DNA of 64,000 nucleotides from Pseudomonas sp. LFM046 (GCF_000949385.2 NZ_JYKO02000001.1:1388620-1452619); one strand, 5' to 3'. Counted from the stretch's first letter, positions 17,692 to 27,477 are shown. The notes: generated from the sequence alone by a model not told the origin. Translations and numbers: made by a program.

Positions 17692-18600
17692 ATGAACCGA
17701 AACGACCTGCGCCGCCTGGACATGAACCTGTTGGTGATCTTCGAATCGCTGATGGCGGAACGGAACCTTACCCGCGTCGGCGAGAAGCTCTTCATCACCC
17801 AATCCACCGTCAGCGCCGCCTTGGGCCGCCTGCGCGACCTGTTCGACGATCCGCTGCTGGTGCGTAGTGGCCGGGGCATGGAGCCCACCTCGCGGGCGCT
17901 GCACATCCTCGAAGAACTGCGTCCGGCGATGGATGTGATATCCGCCGCGGTGAGCCGGGCCAGGAGCTTCGATCCGGCCAGCAGCAGCAATACCTTTCGC
18001 CTGGGTCTGTCCGACGACGCCGAGTTCGGCCTGTTTCCGGCCCTGCTCGCCAGGTTGCAGGAAGAGGCGCCAAACATCGTCGTCGTGGTGCGCCGCGCCA
18101 ACTATTTGCTGATGCCGTCGTTGCTGTCCTCGGGCGAGATCACCGTCGGGGTGAGCTACACCACGGACCTGCCGGCCAACGCCAAGCGCCGCAAACTGCG
18201 TGATATCGGTGTAAAGGTGCTGCGCGGCGACAACCGTCCCGGCCCGCTCACGCTGGATGAATACTGCGCGCGGCCCCATGTGATGGTGTCGTTCTCCGGT
18301 GATCTGAACGGCGCAATCGACCTCGATCTGGAGCGCATCGGCCGCAGCCGCCGCGTGGTACTCGCCGTACCCCAGTTCGGCAGCTTGCGAGCGTTGCTGC
18401 GCAATACCGAAATGATCGCCACGGTGCCTGATTACGCCGCCTGCACCTTGGTGGAGGACAGCTGCCTGCGTGCCGAGGATGCCCCCCTGGAGATCAAGCC
18501 GGCGGAGCTGTCGATGGTCTGGAGTGGGGCCCACGACAACGACCCGGCCGAGCGCTGGCTGCGCGAGCGCATGATCGAGTTCATGCAGGTGCCGGAATAG
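17692..18600 (+). CDS. LysR-family transcriptional regulator (NodD/LinR-like group)
   Basis: This 302-residue protein has a winged helix at about residues 1-65 (LRRLDMNLLVIFESLMAERN, TQSTVSAALGRLRDLFDDPL) and an effector domain at about 90-300. The FDDPLLVR(S/T)G motif places it in the group resembling PcpR, LinR and NahR. The start at 17692 matches the family N-terminus; upstream in-frame codons look non-coding. The likely target is unclear: the flanking OYE and isochorismatase genes are both candidates. Confidence 0.87.
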   Translation: MNRNDLRRLDMNLLVIFESLMAERNLTRVGEKLFITQSTVSAALGRLRDLFDDPLLVRSGRGMEPTSRALHILEELRPAMDVISAAVSRARSFDPASSSNTFRLGLSDDAEFGLFPALLARLQEEAPNIVVVVRRANYLLMPSLLSSGEITVGVSYTTDLPANAKRRKLRDIGVKVLRGDNRPGPLTLDEYCARPHVMVSFSGDLNGAIDLDLERIGRSRRVVLAVPQFGSLRALLRNTEMIATVPDYAACTLVEDSCLRAEDAPLEIKPAELSMVWSGAHDNDPAERWLRERMIEFMQVPE

Positions 18601-18719
18601 TACGGGCGGCCACGCGATGCCTGGTGTTCGCGGTGGCTGGCCCTGCTGATGGAGCCGGCCCGCCGATGAGGTTGCTGCACGGGGGCGAACCCGTGGCTTG
18701 AGAAAAGGATGGTGATGAA

Positions 18720-18740
18720 GGGAGCGGCGGTGCCGCTCCC
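18720..18740 (-). terminator. Possible terminator of the isochorismatase gene
   Basis: The stem GGGAGCGGC/GCCGCTCCC with a short loop lies 10 bases past the minus-strand stop at 18750. The T-run is poor, so this could be only an mRNA 3' hairpin. Confidence 0.4.
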
Positions 18741-18749
18741 CGCTTGGGC

Positions 18750-19403
18750 TCAGTGGCCTTCGCTGGCGTTGAACATGGTCTTGGCGTAGATCAGGCCCAG
18801 GCCGTAGGCACCACCGTGCTCGATGGAGGTCTTCACGGTCTGGTCATAGGTTTCGCCACGGGCCCAGTCGCGTTGCAGTTCCAGCAGGTATTGCAGCGAG
18901 GTCATGGGGCGCGCGCCAAGCTGGATCATGCGCTGCAGTGCCATGTCGTGGGCTTCGGTGGAAACGTCGCCACAGGCGTCAGCGATCACGTAGACCTCGA
19001 AGCCCTGGTCCAGCGCGGACAGAGCCGGGCCGACGATGCACACGGAAGTCCACAGGCCGGCCAGGACGATCTTCTGCTTGCCGAACCGGTTCACTTCGAC
19101 AGCAATTCGTGGGTCCTCCCAGGTATTCATGCTGGTGCGGTCGATGACGTTGTGATCCGGGAAGACCGACTTGATCTCATCGAAGATCGGGCCCGAGAAA
19201 CTCTTCTCGGCTACGGTTGTGAGGATGGTGGAGACACCGAATTCCTTGGCTGCCTTGGAAACCAGCGCGGCGTTGTTGCGCAGGGTTACCGCGTCGATCG
19301 ACTTGGTCGCGAACGACATCTGTGACTGGTGGTCAATCATGATCAGGGTATGGTCGGTGGGGGTCAGCAGGGTCTTGCCGGGAACGGCGGAAGCGGTGGC
19401 CAT
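18750..19403 (-). CDS. Isochorismatase-family hydrolase (YcaC-like)
   Basis: This 217-residue cysteine hydrolase has the family's catalytic Asp (MIDHQSQMSF), Lys (TVAEKSFSGPIFDEI) and nucleophile Cys in LWTSVCIVGPAL, arranged as in E. coli YcaC. YcaC-type proteins are common in pseudomonads; their substrate is unknown. The start at 19403 is preceded by AAGGAGATACGCCC, a strong ribosome site. It is divergent from the GlxA-like regulator at 19655, which is a plausible controller. Confidence 0.87.
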   Translation of the reverse strand: MATASAVPGKTLLTPTDHTLIMIDHQSQMSFATKSIDAVTLRNNAALVSKAAKEFGVSTILTTVAEKSFSGPIFDEIKSVFPDHNVIDRTSMNTWEDPRIAVEVNRFGKQKIVLAGLWTSVCIVGPALSALDQGFEVYVIADACGDVSTEAHDMALQRMIQLGARPMTSLQYLLELQRDWARGETYDQTVKTSIEHGGAYGLGLIYAKTMFNASEGH

Positions 19404-19654
19404 GGGCGTATCTCCTTGGGTGGTGTGCGCAGTTCCAGCGCGAGGAATCGCCGGCCTGGGGCCGACGGGACGCTGAAACTATGGATTCCGGCGGCAAGGC
19501 ATTTCTTGGACCGATGTGCTCGGCACACGGTGCAGACAAGGGTGAAAACGTTCTATTCGCTGTCGTATGGGCTAGGTAGATTGGCGTTCTCAAGACGCGG
19601 GCGGCGCAATTCTGCCAGGGGCCCGAAGCGTGTGATTGCAGGAAAGGTGGTTCG

Positions 19655-20605
19655 ATGAAGACGGTGGTAATGGTGCTCTATGGCGATGTCCTGGCGCTTG
19701 ATGTTTCGGGGCCATTGGAGGTGTTCTCCATGGCCAACCGCTTTTTGCCGCCGGAGCGCCATTACCGGCTGCTGACCGCAGCGGTGGATGGCGGCAGCGT
19801 GCGCGCCTCCAGCGGGTTGAATCTGCAGGCGGATCTGCCGCTGGAAGAGCTGCCGGCCAGCGTCGATCTGCTGCTGGTGCCGGGCGGGCCGGGGGCGTAC
19901 AACGCCCCGTGCGCGGTGCTCACCGCCTGGTTGCCCGGCGCGGCGCGCAGTGCACGGCGTTACGGAGGGATTTGCACGGGTACCTTCCTGCTCGGTGAGG
20001 CGGGGCTGCTCGACGGGCATCGCTGTACCACCCACTGGAATTATCTGACGCGGTTGGCCGCGCGCTTCCCGGCCACTCGGGTCGAGGCTGAGCAGATCTA
20101 TGTCGTCGACCGCAACCTGATCACCTCGGGTGGCGTCACAGCCGGCATCGACATGGCCCTTGCCGTGGTCGCCGAGGACCACGGCAAGGAGGTGGCGCTG
20201 GAAGTAGCCAAGGTGCTGCTGGTCGTGATGAAGCGCCAGGGTGGCCAGAACCCCTACGGACCGCTGCTGGCGGCGGTTGTGCGCGATGGTTCGGCGATTG
20301 CCCAGGCCCAGGCCTACGTGGTGGACCATATCGACGAGCCGTTGTCGGTCAATCGGTTGGCCGAACTGGTGGCGATGAGCCCGCGCAACTTCGCACGGGC
20401 GTTCCAGCGCGAAGTGAAGCTCACGCCCATGCAGTATGTGCAGAACGCGCGCATCGACCATGCCCGCAAGCTGCTGGAGAGCAGTGATTTGCCTCTGAAG
20501 GTGGTGGCCTGCCGCAGCGGCTTCGGCAGTGCCCGGCACATGCGCACGGTATTCGGCGAGCGCATTGGCATGACCCCGAGCCAGTATCGCCAGCACTTCA
20601 GTTGA
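19655..20605 (+). CDS. GlxA-family AraC regulator with DJ-1/PfpI domain
   Basis: This 316-residue protein has an N-terminal DJ-1/PfpI glutaminase-like domain at about residues 1-175 (elbow motif GGICTGTFLLGEAGLLDG) and a C-terminal AraC domain at about 215-316 (PLSVNRLAELVAMSPRNFAR, then LKVVACRSGFGSARHMRTVF). Relatives include GlxA, ArgR and GbdR, which sense amino acids or quaternary amines. It is divergent from the YcaC-like gene. The ligand cannot be predicted. Confidence 0.88.
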   Translation: MKTVVMVLYGDVLALDVSGPLEVFSMANRFLPPERHYRLLTAAVDGGSVRASSGLNLQADLPLEELPASVDLLLVPGGPGAYNAPCAVLTAWLPGAARSARRYGGICTGTFLLGEAGLLDGHRCTTHWNYLTRLAARFPATRVEAEQIYVVDRNLITSGGVTAGIDMALAVVAEDHGKEVALEVAKVLLVVMKRQGGQNPYGPLLAAVVRDGSAIAQAQAYVVDHIDEPLSVNRLAELVAMSPRNFARAFQREVKLTPMQYVQNARIDHARKLLESSDLPLKVVACRSGFGSARHMRTVFGERIGMTPSQYRQHFS

Positions 20606-20782
20606 GGTTGACCGTTTCGCGCATCCAGATTGGCTGAATCCATCCCCCCGGCTGAATTGCGCGGCTGTCCGGGGGGCGCCAATATTTCTTCAACTTCAAT
20701 GAAGAGCATCCGCCCGAGCGTTGTGGCATCGCCTGGAAGCCCCAGCTTAGAGCGGTCCGCTGATTCAAGAGAAGAATGGAAG

Positions 20783-22165
20783 ATGAGCGCAAACACAGAC
20801 TTTGGCACCGAGACCATCCTGCAATTCGGGCGCTTCCGCTTCTACCCCTACAAGCGCCGGTTGCTGCAGGGCGACCGGCCCGTGCGTATCGGAAGCCGTG
20901 CCCTGGACATCCTTCAGGTGCTGATCGCGCGGCCCGGCGAAATCATCAGTAAAGACACCATCATCGCCCAGGTCTGGGGTGCAACCGTGGTTGAGGAGAT
21001 CAACCTGCGGGTGCACATCGCCGCCCTGCGTCGAGCCCTCGGCGAGGGACGAACCGGCGAACGCTACATCGCCAATGTGCCCCTGCGCGGATACGGTTTT
21101 GTCGGCGTGGTCGAGACCCTGGCCGAGTCACCGGCAACGCGGTTTCGCGAGACGCAACTGAGCAATCTCCCGGTGATGCTGATGGGCTTGGTGGGGCGCG
21201 AGGACCTCATCCGGCAGTTGGTCGTGCAGCTGCCCCGCACCCGTCTGCTGACGCTGGTGGGGCCGGGTGGCATGGGCAAGACTTCGCTGGCGATCCACGC
21301 CGCCGACAAGGCTCGGACGCATTTCACCCAGACGTGCTTTCTCGACCTGTCGAAGGATCCCGACGGTGTGTCGCTGCACCATACCCTCGCGCGTATGCTC
21401 GGCGAACCAACGGGGCAACCTACGCTGCTGCTGCTCGACAATTGCGAACACCTGGCGAAAGTCTGCGCAGAAGCGGTGGAGCATCTGCTGCGCCTGCATC
21501 CGGCATTGCACGTACTGGCCACCAGTCGTGAACCGCTGAGCGCCGAGGGTGAGCACGTGCTGCGCCTGCCACCGCTGCAAGCGCCATCGTGCGACGAGGT
21601 GCCTCTGGCACAGGCCATTACCTATCCGGCCGTGCAATTGTTCGTGCAGCGTGCCCGCGAAGTTTCGCAGCGCTTTCAGCTGCGTCGGGCTCAGGTCCGG
21701 GCCATCATCGAGATCTGCCAGCGGTTGGACGGCATTCCCCTGGCCATCGAGATAGCCGCCCGGCAGGTAGGCGTATTGGGGCTTATCGATCTGGCGGCAC
21801 TGCTGGATACCCAGTACCACCTGCTGATGCCCGGAAGGCGGACCGCTCCGGCGCGTCAGCAATGCCTGCGTGCCACGTACGATTGGAGCTTCGGCCAGCT
21901 GAGCACCAGCGAGCAGCTGTGCCTGCGGCTATTGGCTCGGTTGAAGGGAGCGTTCACCCTGGATGCGGCCGTGGACGTGCTGGATGACACTCGACTGTGT
22001 CCCGAATGCATCTTCGCCGCAGTCCGCCAACTGGCCGACAAGTCGCTCCTGATGGTGGAGCAGGGGGAGCGCGGAATGGCGTACCGGGTACCCAACACCG
22101 CGCGCGCCTACGTCCTTCAAGGTGTCCCGCTCAACTCGCCAGGCGCCGCCATCCCCGCGGCGTGA
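20783..22165 (+). CDS. Winged-helix DNA-binding/STAND-type ATPase regulator, short form
   Basis: This 460-residue protein has an OmpR-type winged helix at about residues 15-105 (RRLLQGDRPVRIGSRALDIL) and an NB-ARC-like ATPase: Walker A GPGGMGKTS and Walker B LLLLDNCEH. Related regulators often run to about 900 residues with TPR-like C-terminal sensors. This one stops soon after the ATPase module, so it may be truncated or a natural short form. The start at 20783 follows AGAGAAG and fits the family. Its 3' end overlaps a convergent AraC gene by 35 bases. Confidence 0.78.
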   Translation: MSANTDFGTETILQFGRFRFYPYKRRLLQGDRPVRIGSRALDILQVLIARPGEIISKDTIIAQVWGATVVEEINLRVHIAALRRALGEGRTGERYIANVPLRGYGFVGVVETLAESPATRFRETQLSNLPVMLMGLVGREDLIRQLVVQLPRTRLLTLVGPGGMGKTSLAIHAADKARTHFTQTCFLDLSKDPDGVSLHHTLARMLGEPTGQPTLLLLDNCEHLAKVCAEAVEHLLRLHPALHVLATSREPLSAEGEHVLRLPPLQAPSCDEVPLAQAITYPAVQLFVQRAREVSQRFQLRRAQVRAIIEICQRLDGIPLAIEIAARQVGVLGLIDLAALLDTQYHLLMPGRRTAPARQQCLRATYDWSFGQLSTSEQLCLRLLARLKGAFTLDAAVDVLDDTRLCPECIFAAVRQLADKSLLMVEQGERGMAYRVPNTARAYVLQGVPLNSPGAAIPAA

Positions 22166-22511
22166 CGCCTTCCAGCCGGGTGAAGATCCGGCAGAAGTGA
22201 GCCTGGTCGCAGAACCCGCACTCCAGACCGATTTCCGCCAGTGGCAGACGCGCCTCGGCCAGCAGGCGCTTGGCCTTTTCAACGCGCTGCAAGCGCAGCC
22301 AGGCCTGCGGCGAATGCTCGGTGCTGACCTTGAACTTGCGGCTGAAGTCGCTGCGCGAAAGGCCACACGCGCGGGCCAGGGTGGTCACGTCGATGCCAAC
22401 GTCCAGATGCTCTAGCAGCAGGGCAAGAGCACGCTCGCGCTGCCAGGGGTCGAGGCCGCGTCTGGGCGGCTCGACGGCGTACCGCATCGTGGCAATGTCG
22501 GTCTGCAGCAT
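22131..22511 (-). CDS. Short AraC-family transcriptional regulator
   Basis: This 126-residue protein consists almost only of the AraC/XylS double helix-turn-helix (DVTTLARACGLSRSDFSRKF, then PLAEIGLECGFCDQAHFCRI). A sensor domain is absent, as in SoxS/MarA-type members. The start at 22511 (MLQTDIATM) follows AGGGAG; a longer frame begins at 22568. It ends overlapping the convergent ATPase regulator and is divergent from the ABM-membrane protein at 22707, which it may control with the downstream hydrolase genes. Confidence 0.8.
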   Translation of the reverse strand: MLQTDIATMRYAVEPPRRGLDPWQRERALALLLEHLDVGIDVTTLARACGLSRSDFSRKFKVSTEHSPQAWLRLQRVEKAKRLLAEARLPLAEIGLECGFCDQAHFCRIFTRLEGVTPRGWRRLAS

Positions 22512-22706
22512 GCTCGTCCACTCCCTGTTCCAAATGCATGGAACAGATGGTTGGGGAAGGCGATGCAAGCGGCCAGTTAATGCCGGTTAAACCTGGTTAA
22601 CGGGCGTTCGCGAAGGGGGCTTGCCGTCGTAGCACATGCGTCCAATCCCGGCGCTACAGCAGGGGGCATAGTTGTCGGCATCGACGGACGAGCCTACGGG
22701 ATGCAT

Positions 22707-23276
22707 ATGAGCACCGATGCCATCGACCTGAACAACGTGGTGACTCTGGTGATCCAGCACAAGGTGCGGGGCGAGTCGCTGCCGCAGTACGAAGCGTGGT
22801 TGCGCCGGGCGGTCAAGGCGGCGCGGCGCTGGCCTGGACACCTGGGCGTGAACGTAATCCGCCCGGACGGTTGTGGGGTGTTGTTCACCACCGTGGTCCG
22901 TTTCGCCCAGAGCGCGCAACTGCAGGCGTGGATCGACTCGCCCGACCGCGCTGCGCTGATCGAAGAGGTGCAGCCATTGCTGGAAGAGGGCGACCACCCC
23001 TTGATCCATAACGACGCCGAGTTCTGGTTTACGCCGGGCCGCGGCGGCGTTCGTCCGCCTCCCAAGTGGAAGCAGGCAGTGCTCACGTACCTGGTGATCT
23101 GCCCGCTGACGATGCTGGTCCCGCGCCTCTGGGCGCCGGTGTTCGATCGCTACCCGATCCTGGGTGGAGTGGTGCCCAGCAACCTGCTGATCACCCTGTG
23201 CATCGTCCTGCCGGTGGTGTTTCTGATCATGCCCTGGGCGACTCGCCTGTGCGCGGGATGGCTCAGCAACGAGTGA
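22707..23276 (+). CDS. Membrane-anchored ABM-domain protein
   Basis: This 189-residue protein has an N-terminal ABM-like domain at about residues 5-100 (VVTLVIQHKVRGESLPQYEA) and a C-terminal pair of hydrophobic helices (YLVICPLTMLVPRLWAPVF and LLITLCIVLPVVFLIMPWA). Such YgiN/DUF-type proteins fused to two helices are found in many pseudomonads; their activity is unknown. ATG 22707 is preferred over ATG 22701 on spacing from ACGGGA. It begins a likely unit with the two hydrolase genes at 23344 and 24177. Confidence 0.75.
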   Translation: MSTDAIDLNNVVTLVIQHKVRGESLPQYEAWLRRAVKAARRWPGHLGVNVIRPDGCGVLFTTVVRFAQSAQLQAWIDSPDRAALIEEVQPLLEEGDHPLIHNDAEFWFTPGRGGVRPPPKWKQAVLTYLVICPLTMLVPRLWAPVFDRYPILGGVVPSNLLITLCIVLPVVFLIMPWATRLCAGWLSNE

Positions 23277-23343
23277 ATTTCTCAGGGCGCCGCATCGTCG
23301 CCCATCCCGACATCGACCTGCACCGACAGGCAAAGGAGACTCC

Positions 23344-24162
23344 ATGAGCACGTTCGTTACCCGTGATGGCACCGAGATCTATTACAAGGACTGGGGAGCC
23401 GGCAAACCCGTGCTGTTCAGCCATGGCTGGCCGTTGGACGCCGACATGTGGGAAGTCCAGATGGAGTACCTGAGCAGCCGCGGCTATCGCTGCATCGCCT
23501 TTGATCGTCGTGGCTTTGGCCGCTCCAGCCAGCCGTGGAACGGCTACGACTACGACACTTTTGCCGACGATATCGCCCAATTGATCGAGCAGCTGGACCT
23601 GCGCGAGGTCGTCCTGGTGGGCTTTTCAATGGGGGGTGGCGACGTCAGCCGCTACATCGCCCGTCATGGCAGCGCCCGGGTCGCAGGGTTGGTCCTGCTG
23701 GGCGCGGTGACACCGATCTTCGGTCGAGCCGCCGACTACCCGCAGGGCGTCGACCAGGCGGTATTCGACGGTATTCGGGCTGGCCTGCGCCAGGACCGCG
23801 CCCAATTCATCGCTGACTTCGCCAGCCCCTTCTATGGCATCAACCACGGCCAGAAGGTATCGCAGGGCGTACTCACCCAGACCCTGAACATCGCGCTGTT
23901 GGCGTCGATCAAGGGCACTATCGACTGCGTAACCGCGTTCGCCGAAACCGACTTCCGAGCCGACATGGCGAAAATCGACGTGCGCACACTGGTGATCCAC
24001 GGTGACGACGATCAGATCGTACCCGCCGAGACCACCGGCATGCTGGCTGCCAAGCTCATCCCAGGTGCTGAACTGAAGCTGTATGGTGGCGCCCCCCATG
24101 GCTTTGCGGTGACCCACGCGCAGCAGCTCAACGAAGACCTGCTGGCCTTCCTCGCCGGCTGA
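23344..24162 (+). CDS. Alpha/beta hydrolase, cofactor-free haloperoxidase-like
   Basis: This 272-residue protein has the catalytic triad of non-haem chloroperoxidases and esterases: nucleophile elbow GFSMGG, Asp in GDDDQIVP and His in PHGFAVTH. The lid region and the N-terminal TRDGTEIYYKDWG are typical of the arylesterase/perhydrolase group. It follows the ABM protein by 67 bases with AAGGAG as ribosome site, and 14 bases separate it from the amidohydrolase. The physiological substrate is unknown. Confidence 0.87.
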   Translation: MSTFVTRDGTEIYYKDWGAGKPVLFSHGWPLDADMWEVQMEYLSSRGYRCIAFDRRGFGRSSQPWNGYDYDTFADDIAQLIEQLDLREVVLVGFSMGGGDVSRYIARHGSARVAGLVLLGAVTPIFGRAADYPQGVDQAVFDGIRAGLRQDRAQFIADFASPFYGINHGQKVSQGVLTQTLNIALLASIKGTIDCVTAFAETDFRADMAKIDVRTLVIHGDDDQIVPAETTGMLAAKLIPGAELKLYGGAPHGFAVTHAQQLNEDLLAFLAG

Positions 24163-24176
24163 ACAAGGAGACGTCC

Positions 24177-26018
24177 ATGAACTCCGCCGATCTGATCCTG
24201 TTCAACGGTCGCTTCCACACGGTCGACCGCGCCAAGCCCACCGCCAGCGCCGTGGCCATCAAGGATGGCAAGTTCCTCGCCGTCGGCACCGATGCCGAGG
24301 CCATGGCCCTGCGCGGCGACGCCACCCGGGTGATCGACCTCAAGCAGCGCACCGTCATCCCCGGCCTCAACGACTCGCACCTGCACCTGATCCGTGGTGG
24401 CCTCAACTACAACCTGGAGCTGCGCTGGGAAGGCGTGCCGTCCCTGGCCGACGCCCTGCGCATGCTCAAAGAGCAGGCCGAGCGCACCCCCAGCCCGCAG
24501 TGGGTGCGGGTGGTCGGGGGCTGGAACGAATTCCAGTTCGCCGAGAAGCGCATGCCGACCCTGGACGAGATCAACCGCGCGGCGCCGGACACCCCGGTGT
24601 TCCTCCTCCACCTCTATGACCGTGCGCTGCTCAACCGCGCCGCGCTGAAGGCCGTCGGTTACACCAAGGACACCCCCAACCCGCCCGGCGGCGAGATCCA
24701 GCGCGACGCCAACGGCAACCCCACCGGCATGCTGATCGCCCGCCCCAATGCGACGATTCTCTACGCGACCCTGGCCAAGGGGCCGAAGCTGCCGCTGGAG
24801 TACCAGGTCAACTCCACCCGCCAGTTCATGCGCGAGCTGAACCGTCTCGGCCTGACCAGCGCCATCGACGCCGGCGGCGGCTACCAGAACTACCCGGACG
24901 ACTACCAGGTGATCCAGGAACTGGCCCAGCAGGACCAGCTCACCGTGCGCATCGCCTACAACCTGTTCACCCAGAAGCCCAAGGAGGAACTCCAGGACTT
25001 CCAGAACTGGAGCAAGCAGGTCAAACCGGGCGACGGCAGCGACTTCTTCCGCCACAACGGCGCCGGCGAGATGCTGGTGTTCTCCGCCGCCGACTTCGAG
25101 GACTTCCTCGAACCGCGCCCGGACCTGCCGCAGACCATGGAGCAGGAACTGGAACCGGTGGTGCGCCACCTGGTGGAGCAGCGCTGGCCGTTCCGCCTGC
25201 ACGCCACCTACGACGAATCCATCTCGCGCATGCTGGATGTGTTCGAGCGGGTCAACCGCGACATCCCGTTCAACGGCCTGCCCTGGTTCTTCGACCACGC
25301 CGAGACCATCAGCCCGAAGAACATCGAGCGCGTGCGCGCCCTCGGCGGCGGCATCGCCATCCAGGACCGCATGGCCTTCCAGGGCGAATACTTCGTCGAC
25401 CGCTACGGCGCCCAGGCGGCCGAGAAAACCCCGCCGATCCAGCGCATGCTCAGCGAGGGTGTACCGGTGGGCGCCGGCACCGACGCCACCCGCGTGTCCA
25501 GCTACAACCCCTGGACCTCGCTCTACTGGCTGGTCAGCGGCAAGACCGTCGGCGGCCTGGAGCTGTACCCCCAGGGCCTGTCCCGCGCCACCGCGCTGGA
25601 ACTGTTCACCCACGGCAGCGCCTGGTTCTCCAGCGAGCAGGGCAAGAAGGGGCAGATCAAGGTGGGCCAGTTGGCCGACCTGGCGGCGCTGTCGGCGGAC
25701 TTCTTCAGCGTCGAGGAAGAGGCGATCAAGTGGATCGAGTCGGTGCTGACCGTGGTCGACGGCAAGGTGGTCTACGCCGCCGGCGAATTCGACCCATTCG
25801 GCCCCCGGCAACTGCCGGTGCTGCCCGAGTGGTCGCCGGTGGCCAAGGTGCCCGGCCACTGGAAGCCCAGCGCGCCGCTCACCGCCCAGGTGCACCAGTG
25901 CGTCGGCGCCTGCGCGGTGCACGCCCACAGCCACGAGCGGGCGCGCCAGTCGAGCGTGCCGGTGAGTGACTACCAGGGCTTCTGGGGGGCGTTGGGGTGT
26001 TCCTGTTTCGCCTTCTGA
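24177..26018 (+). CDS. YtcJ-type metal-dependent amidohydrolase
   Basis: This 613-residue amidohydrolase_3 family protein has a beta-sandwich start (ADLILFNGRFHTVDRA), the metal motif NDSHLHL, a C-terminal barrel motif VPVGAGTDATRVSSYNPW and an HGSAWFS segment. The family hydrolyses amides or imidates of unknown nature. The C-terminus carries an unusual tail with AHSHERARQ and CSCFAF. An AAGGAGA ribosome site and tight spacing link it to the upstream hydrolase gene. Confidence 0.87.
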   Translation: MNSADLILFNGRFHTVDRAKPTASAVAIKDGKFLAVGTDAEAMALRGDATRVIDLKQRTVIPGLNDSHLHLIRGGLNYNLELRWEGVPSLADALRMLKEQAERTPSPQWVRVVGGWNEFQFAEKRMPTLDEINRAAPDTPVFLLHLYDRALLNRAALKAVGYTKDTPNPPGGEIQRDANGNPTGMLIARPNATILYATLAKGPKLPLEYQVNSTRQFMRELNRLGLTSAIDAGGGYQNYPDDYQVIQELAQQDQLTVRIAYNLFTQKPKEELQDFQNWSKQVKPGDGSDFFRHNGAGEMLVFSAADFEDFLEPRPDLPQTMEQELEPVVRHLVEQRWPFRLHATYDESISRMLDVFERVNRDIPFNGLPWFFDHAETISPKNIERVRALGGGIAIQDRMAFQGEYFVDRYGAQAAEKTPPIQRMLSEGVPVGAGTDATRVSSYNPWTSLYWLVSGKTVGGLELYPQGLSRATALELFTHGSAWFSSEQGKKGQIKVGQLADLAALSADFFSVEEEAIKWIESVLTVVDGKVVYAAGEFDPFGPRQLPVLPEWSPVAKVPGHWKPSAPLTAQVHQCVGACAVHAHSHERARQSSVPVSDYQGFWGALGCSCFAF

Positions 26019-26040
26019 CACGGGCGACTCCCCTGGCCCT

Positions 26041-26136
26041 GTAGGGGCGAATTCATTCGCCAAGGGCAACGCCGTTGCCCCTTGCAATCCCGAAGGGCAG
26101 CCCTTCGGCCTGCTTGGCGATTGAAATCGCCCCCAC
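26041..26136. repeat. REPIN-like element, 96 bp
   Basis: The left arm GTAGGGGCGAATTCATTCGC and the right arm GGCGATTGAAATCGCCCCCA are diverged inverted copies. Internal hairpins lie between them (GGGCAACGCCGTTGCCC, and CCGAAGGGCAGCCCTTCGG). The inverse-oriented homologue is at 43966-44060, with half copies at 3206 and 42478. It lies between the amidohydrolase and MFS genes. Confidence 0.7.
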
Positions 26137-26256
26137 TGGGGAACGGGGCGGCGTTGCGCAAATCGCATCGGTGTGTTGTGCCGTGACCGGATTCTCTCTG
26201 GCCGGGGCGAGCCCTAGTCTGGTGCCAACGCTCAACCCACCCGACGAGGTATCGCC

Positions 26257-27477
26257 ATGTCCCTTGGCAACTCCGCAACCACTGACCCCAGGACGGCGTT
26301 CGCCATCGCACCGCCGACGTTGTCCACCGCCCTGGTGATATTTCTCGCGTTCTGCTGCGGCGCAGTCGTCGCCAACCTCTATTACGCGCAGCCGATCGTG
26401 GAGCTGATCGCCCCTTCCATTGGTCTTTCCACCGCTCACGCCAGCCTGATCGTCTCCCTGACCCAGTTCGGCTACGCCCTGGGTCTGCTGTTCCTGGTAC
26501 CCCTGGCAGACCTGCTGGAGAACCGGCGACTGCTGGTGGGCTTTACCCTTGCTGCGGCCCTGTGTCTGGCTGCCGCAGCGTTGAGCCACACGCCGTCGCT
26601 GTTCCTCGTCTGCTCGTTGCTGATCGGCCTGACCTCGGTAGCGGTGCAGATCCTCGTGCCGCTGGCCGCGCACATGGCCCCGGAAGAGTCCCGTGGCCGC
26701 GTGGTGGGCAACATCATGAGTGGCTTGCTGCTGGGCATCCTGCTGTCGCGGCCGCTGGCCAGTACCCTGGCCGAAGCCTTCGGCTGGCGAGGCGTGTTCT
26801 ACAGCGCGGCGGCCCTGATGACGCTGATGGCGCTGGTGATGGGGCTGGTGCTGCCACGCCGGGTGCCCGCGCATCGGGCAAGCTATGGTGCGTTGATTGC
26901 CTCGGTGTTCGCATTGGCCCGCCGCTACACGGTGCTGCGCGAACGGTCCCTCTACCAGGGCTTGCTGTTTGCCAGTTTCAGCAGCTTCTGGACCATCGCC
27001 CCCATCGAGCTCGTCCGCCAGTACGGCTTCAGCCAGACCGAGGTCGCGATCTTCGCCCTGGTCGGCGCGGTTGGCGCCATCGCCGCGCCCATTGCCGGGC
27101 GTCTGGCCGATGCTGGGCACGGTACCCGCAGCACTGCCGTCGCCCTGTTACTGGCGCCCCTGGCATTGATCGCCGGCTCGCTACCGGGTGCTGGCTGGCT
27201 CTGGATGATCGTCACCGCTGTGCTGCTGGACTTCGCCGTGCAGTTGAACATGGTGCTCGGCCAACGTGAAGTTTACGCCCTCGACCCACACAGCCGGGCG
27301 CGTCTGAACGCGGTGTACATGACCAGCATCTTCGTTGGCGGAGCCCTGGGCTCGCTGATCGCCAGCCCGCTCTACGAGCACGTTGGCTGGGCGTCTTTCG
27401 CCTGTCTGTCGGCGTTGCCGCCCGCATTGGCAATGCTGGTATTCATCGTTCGGTTCCGCGCCTCAGCCAAAGGCTGA
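26257..27477 (+). CDS. MFS transporter
   Basis: This 406-residue protein has 12 predicted transmembrane helices and MFS motif-A-like LADLLENRRLLVG between helices 2 and 3. Segment FLAFCCGAVVANLYYAQPIV is typical of the YnfM/sugar-efflux-like group. Export of a small compound is likely, but the substrate is not determinable. It is separated from the upstream amidohydrolase by a REPIN-like element and a 120-bp gap with its own probable promoter. Confidence 0.88.
   Translation: MSLGNSATTDPRTAFAIAPPTLSTALVIFLAFCCGAVVANLYYAQPIVELIAPSIGLSTAHASLIVSLTQFGYALGLLFLVPLADLLENRRLLVGFTLAAALCLAAAALSHTPSLFLVCSLLIGLTSVAVQILVPLAAHMAPEESRGRVVGNIMSGLLLGILLSRPLASTLAEAFGWRGVFYSAAALMTLMALVMGLVLPRRVPAHRASYGALIASVFALARRYTVLRERSLYQGLLFASFSSFWTIAPIELVRQYGFSQTEVAIFALVGAVGAIAAPIAGRLADAGHGTRSTAVALLLAPLALIAGSLPGAGWLWMIVTAVLLDFAVQLNMVLGQREVYALDPHSRARLNAVYMTSIFVGGALGSLIASPLYEHVGWASFACLSALPPALAMLVFIVRFRASAKG

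Noticed and set aside
24012..26168. 718-codon minus-strand frame opposite the amidohydrolase
   Set aside because: Shadow of a strongly supported gene; no domain or ribosome site.
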